DNA of 64,000 bases from positions 868,001-932,000 of the forward strand of contig CANLUS010000001.1 in the NCBI GenBank assembly GCA_947494325.1, written 5' to 3'. This DNA is from an uncultured Flavobacteriaceae bacterium. GTDB lineage: Bacteria > Bacteroidota > Bacteroidia > Flavobacteriales > Flavobacteriaceae. A program made the position numbers and the translations under genes. The notes under the pieces are model-generated. The model was given only the letters and a program-made list of their open reading frames with translations, made no database searches and had not been told where the DNA came from. Below, one piece after another: positions 61,028 through 64,000 of this stretch; position 1 is the first letter of the stretch, and each line of letters opens with the position of its first letter.

Positions 61028-61888
61028 TTACTTTTTACCCGATTGCATACTCTCTATAACCACGGATGTTAAAATTAGGACTCCACCGATTATCGTGTTT
61101 GGATTTGGTATTTCTTGTAAAAAAATAATACCTAGTATAATGCCGTATATTGGCTGAATACTTCCGATAAGGCTAGCACTTGTCACTGAGAAATGCTGAA
61201 GGCTTTTTAAGAATAGGGTATGACCGATTGCCGTTGTAAGAAGGGCTAATAAAATAAGTGCTTGCCATTCTTTCGTTGCCGGTATTTCTGAAATAAAAAA
61301 GAATAGCGGGACTAACACTATTGCCACTAGTATAAGTTGGTAAAACATCAACATTGAACCATTATAGGTTGCTATCTTTTTCTTTAAAATGAGATTCCTA
61401 ATAGCATAAAATAATGCGGATATCAGACCCACAATAATACCTTTCGTATAATCACTCTCAAACGTTAAATCGGCACTTAAAAAGTAAATCCCTATGAGAA
61501 CTAAAAATCCTAAAAAGACATGTTTTAGGCTCAATTTGGTGTTATAAAAAATAGGTTCTAAAAAAACAGTGAATATCGGATACGTAAACAGTGAGAGTAA
61601 TGCTATTGCTACATTAGATAACTGTAAGGAGTAAAAATAAGTGATCCAATGTGCTCCTAAAAACAAACCGCTAAGTGCAATAGTCAATGCATCTTTTTTT
61701 GAGTTAATTTTTAGATTGATTTTAGAAAACCAACAGTACAATCCTAATAAGACAATCGCAAATAGTGAACGCCATAATATTGACAATGCTGGAGTTATAG
61801 AAAGCGATCTACCTAATACGCCTGAAGTACTAATGAATAGCATGGCCAAGTTAAGACCGGCGATATTTTTTAGGTGTTGATTTCTCAT
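61028..61888 (-). CDS. DMT/EamA-family transporter
   Basis: A 286-residue inner-membrane protein with about ten hydrophobic helices in two EamA repeats, with the first-repeat segment GAHWITYFYSLQLSNVAIALLSLFTYPIFTVFLEP and second-repeat LATTAIGHTLFLKSLQHFSVTSASLIGSIQPIYGIILG. EamA proteins export metabolites such as amino acids; the substrate is unknown. Its start overlaps the mfd stop (ATGA), which implies translational coupling to mfd. Confidence 0.9.
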   Translation of the reverse strand: MRNQHLKNIAGLNLAMLFISTSGVLGRSLSITPALSILWRSLFAIVLLGLYCWFSKINLKINSKKDALTIALSGLFLGAHWITYFYSLQLSNVAIALLSLFTYPIFTVFLEPIFYNTKLSLKHVFLGFLVLIGIYFLSADLTFESDYTKGIIVGLISALFYAIRNLILKKKIATYNGSMLMFYQLILVAIVLVPLFFFISEIPATKEWQALILLALLTTAIGHTLFLKSLQHFSVTSASLIGSIQPIYGIILGIIFLQEIPNPNTIIGGVLILTSVVIESMQSGKK

Positions 61889-64000
61889 TGTATTTTTTGT
61901 AAGGCCTCTAATGCGTTGTCAATAGATTTAATGGAGTCAAAAGTCAAGAGTAGGCGTAAGCCTTGCTTTGTTTCTTTTTCTTTCATTTTACAAATCGCCG
62001 AATTAAATTGAACAAATTTTAAAACGTTGGTAAACGTTGTTGTTTGATAGAAGGCCGATTGTTGATCAGAAACAAAATAGCCAATCATTTTATCTCTTTT
62101 TAAGATCAATCGTTCTAAACCAAGACTTTTTGCTAGCCATTTTAAACGAACACTATTTAATAAGTCTAATGCTTGAACAGGTAGTTCGCCAAAACGATCA
62201 ACTAGATTTGCTTCATAAACAGAGAGCCCTTCTTCTGTGTGGATAGAACTAAGCTCGTTATATAAATTCAAGCGCTCAGTAACCTTATTGATATAGTCAT
62301 CTGGAAATAAAATTTCAAAATCGGTATCTATCTGAATTTCTTTTACATATTCTTTGGGGCCACTATCACTATCCTTATATAAAGTGGCGAACTCATTTTC
62401 TTTCAATTCTTCGATAGCTTCATTCAATATTTTTTGATAGGTATCGAAACCTATGTCATTGATAAATCCGCTTTGTTCACCTCCTAATAAATCTCCTGCA
62501 CCACGTATTTCGAGATCTTTCATCGCAATGTTGAGTCCACTACCCAACTCTGAGAACATTTCAAGTGCTTGAATACGCTTACGTGCTTCATCGGTCATCA
62601 TATGATAAGGTGGCGTAATGAAATAACAAAAGGCTTTTTTATTTGATCTACCCACACGTCCCCGCATCTGATGTAGATCAGATAAGCCAAAATTGTTAGC
62701 ATTATTGATAAAAATAGTATTGGCATTAGGAACATCTAAACCACTTTCCACGATAGTGGTAGAAACCAAGACATCAAATTCGTTATTCATAAAAGATAAC
62801 ATGAGTTGTTCTAACTTTTTGCCTTCCATTTGGCCATGACCAATCCCTATTTTTGCACTCGGCAGTAAGCGCTGCAAAAGACCCGCTACTTCCTTGATAT
62901 TTTCTATGCGATTATGAATGAAAAAAACTTGTCCACCACGAGAAATTTCGTACTGAATGGCATCCCGTATTGTTTCTTCGTTAAAACGAATCACGTTTGT
63001 TTCGATAGGATGACGATTTGGAGGTGCCGTTTTAATAACAGATAAATCACGTGCCGCCATTAAGGAGAATTGCAGCGTTCTTGGAATCGGTGTTGCAGTT
63101 AATGTCAAAGTGTCGACATTTTCCTTAATTGTTTTGAGTTTATCCTTCACGGAAACGCCAAATTTTTGCTCTTCATCTACAATTAAAAGTCCCAGATCTT
63201 TAAACTGCACACTTTTATTCACTAATTGATGTGTGCCAATAACAATATCTACTGACCCATCTTTCAATCCATCTATGACTGTATTACGTTGTTTGGTTGT
63301 TCTAAATCTATTAAGATAATCTACCGTTACTGGAAAATTCTTTAACCGCTCGCTAAACGTTTTGAAATGTTGAAAAGCTAAAATGGTGGTAGGTACGAGA
63401 ATAGCAACTTGTTTGCCATTATCTACTGCTTTAAATGCAGCACGAATAGCCACTTCCGTTTTACCAAAACCAACATCACCACAAACCAAGCGATCCATGG
63501 GTCGTTCATTTTCCATGTCGCTTTTTACATCTTGCGTTGCTGTCGATTGATCAGGAGTATCTTCATAGATAAAACTCGATTCTAATTCTAACTGCATATG
63601 ACTATCTGGATTAAAAGCAAAGCCCTTCTGTAGTTTGCGTTTTGCATAGAGTTGTATTAAATCATATGCTATCTGTTTAACTCGTGTTTTGGTTTTTTGC
63701 TTCAATTTTTTCCAAGCACCCGACCCTAACTTAAATATCTTAGGTGCTTTACCATCCTTGCCATTAAATTTGGTAATTTTATGTAGTGAATGAATACTTA
63801 TATAGAGTACATCTCGGTCTCCATACACCAATTTAATAGCCTCTTGTTTTTTACCTTCAACATCTATTTTTTGAAGACCACCAAATTTTCCAATACCGTG
63901 ATCAATATGGGTTACATAATCACCAATAGAAAGATTGGTCAGTTCTTTTAGTGTAATGGCCTGCTTTTTAGCAAAGCCACTTTTTAATCTGAATTTATGA
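61885..64000 (-). CDS. mfd: Transcription-repair coupling factor Mfd (5' part off the right edge)
   Basis: Mfd removes RNA polymerase stalled at DNA damage and recruits UvrA. At least 704 residues of the C-terminal part are visible, open to the edge of the window. The RNA-polymerase-interacting CarD-like domain reads SIGDYVTHIDHGIGKFGG, the translocase has Walker A GDVGFGKTEVAIR, DEEQKFGV, LTATPIPRTLQFS and HQMRGRVGRS, and the C-terminal TRCF domain follows. The UvrB-like N-terminal part is missing because of the window limit, not truncation. Confidence 0.96.
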   Translation of the reverse strand, partial: HKFRLKSGFAKKQAITLKELTNLSIGDYVTHIDHGIGKFGGLQKIDVEGKKQEAIKLVYGDRDVLYISIHSLHKITKFNGKDGKAPKIFKLGSGAWKKLKQKTKTRVKQIAYDLIQLYAKRKLQKGFAFNPDSHMQLELESSFIYEDTPDQSTATQDVKSDMENERPMDRLVCGDVGFGKTEVAIRAAFKAVDNGKQVAILVPTTILAFQHFKTFSERLKNFPVTVDYLNRFRTTKQRNTVIDGLKDGSVDIVIGTHQLVNKSVQFKDLGLLIVDEEQKFGVSVKDKLKTIKENVDTLTLTATPIPRTLQFSLMAARDLSVIKTAPPNRHPIETNVIRFNEETIRDAIQYEISRGGQVFFIHNRIENIKEVAGLLQRLLPSAKIGIGHGQMEGKKLEQLMLSFMNNEFDVLVSTTIVESGLDVPNANTIFINNANNFGLSDLHQMRGRVGRSNKKAFCYFITPPYHMMTDEARKRIQALEMFSELGSGLNIAMKDLEIRGAGDLLGGEQSGFINDIGFDTYQKILNEAIEELKENEFATLYKDSDSGPKEYVKEIQIDTDFEILFPDDYINKVTERLNLYNELSSIHTEEGLSVYEANLVDRFGELPVQALDLLNSVRLKWLAKSLGLERLILKRDKMIGYFVSDQQSAFYQTTTFTNVLKFVQFNSAICKMKEKETKQGLRLLLTFDSIKSIDNALEALQKIQ

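Noticed and set aside
1-64000. tRNA, rRNA, CRISPR arrays or prophage
   Set aside because: No T-loop/anticodon cloverleaf candidates, no rRNA-like blocks, no spaced repeats and no phage structural genes were seen in the intergenic stretches or genes.

Overview
The window is about 35% GC and reads as the chromosome of a marine-type member of the Bacteroidota, most likely family Flavobacteriaceae. The evidence is the gliding/type IX secretion genes (gldH, porT), two secreted enzymes with type IX C-terminal sorting domains, a TamL-type lipoprotein, many lipoproteins and TonB/carboxypeptidase-regulatory proteins, and promoters of the Bacteroidota form (TTG or TTTG, about 20 nt, TAnnTTTG) with few Shine-Dalgarno sequences. 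I see no rRNA, tRNA, CRISPR array, prophage or classical insertion sequence. The genus cannot be fixed from the sequence alone.

Layout: 0-7.4 kb holds an outer-membrane protein, a short-chain dehydrogenase, the rpsO-pnp pair, a lipoprotein, and accD with class II aldolase. 7.5-16.4 kb holds a TamL-like outer-membrane lipoprotein, a TrmH-family rRNA/tRNA methyltransferase, porT-ubiE, queA, a secreted lysyl-endopeptidase-like protease and rlmN. 16.4-23.6 kb is a long minus-strand run: ricT, gldH, PBP1A, scoA, scoB, xth and an OmpA lipoprotein; its first three genes overlap. 23.7-31.8 kb has a secreted M23 peptidase with holB, then trhA/plsC, trpS, an aldo/keto reductase with pgk, and a CBS protein.

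31.75-40.1 kb is the most accessory-looking part. It has two tandem copies of a structured non-coding element, a GIDE-like membrane protein with a zinc-ribbon protein behind a pair of identical palindromes, ssb, and an AraC-type membrane regulator followed by an S41 peptidase cluster that includes a frameshifted gene. An 840-bp gene-poor block follows with two promoter-sORF-terminator units, the second resembling an attenuator in front of a TPR gene. 40.7-56.5 kb has a very large macroglobulin/plug-domain protein, a compact candidate sRNA, tex, metG, an LD-carboxypeptidase with yraN, a TPR lipoprotein, a thioredoxin-like lipid-anchored or secreted protein, a second short-chain dehydrogenase and small membrane proteins.

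56.7-59.9 kb is a tight three-gene operon (acyl-CoA dehydrogenase, APH-type kinase, 3-hydroxyacyl-CoA dehydrogenase) that fits a 4-hydroxyacyl-CoA degradation route of the ACAD10/11 or Lva type. After a candidate structured RNA comes a GIY-YIG nuclease gene flanked tightly by inverted copies of a REP-like palindrome, then a DMT transporter and the 3' part of mfd, which runs off the right edge. The points I would follow up first are the GIY-YIG/palindrome module, the tandem structured RNA pair, the sORF/attenuator block at 39.4-40.0 kb and the kinase-dehydrogenase operon.
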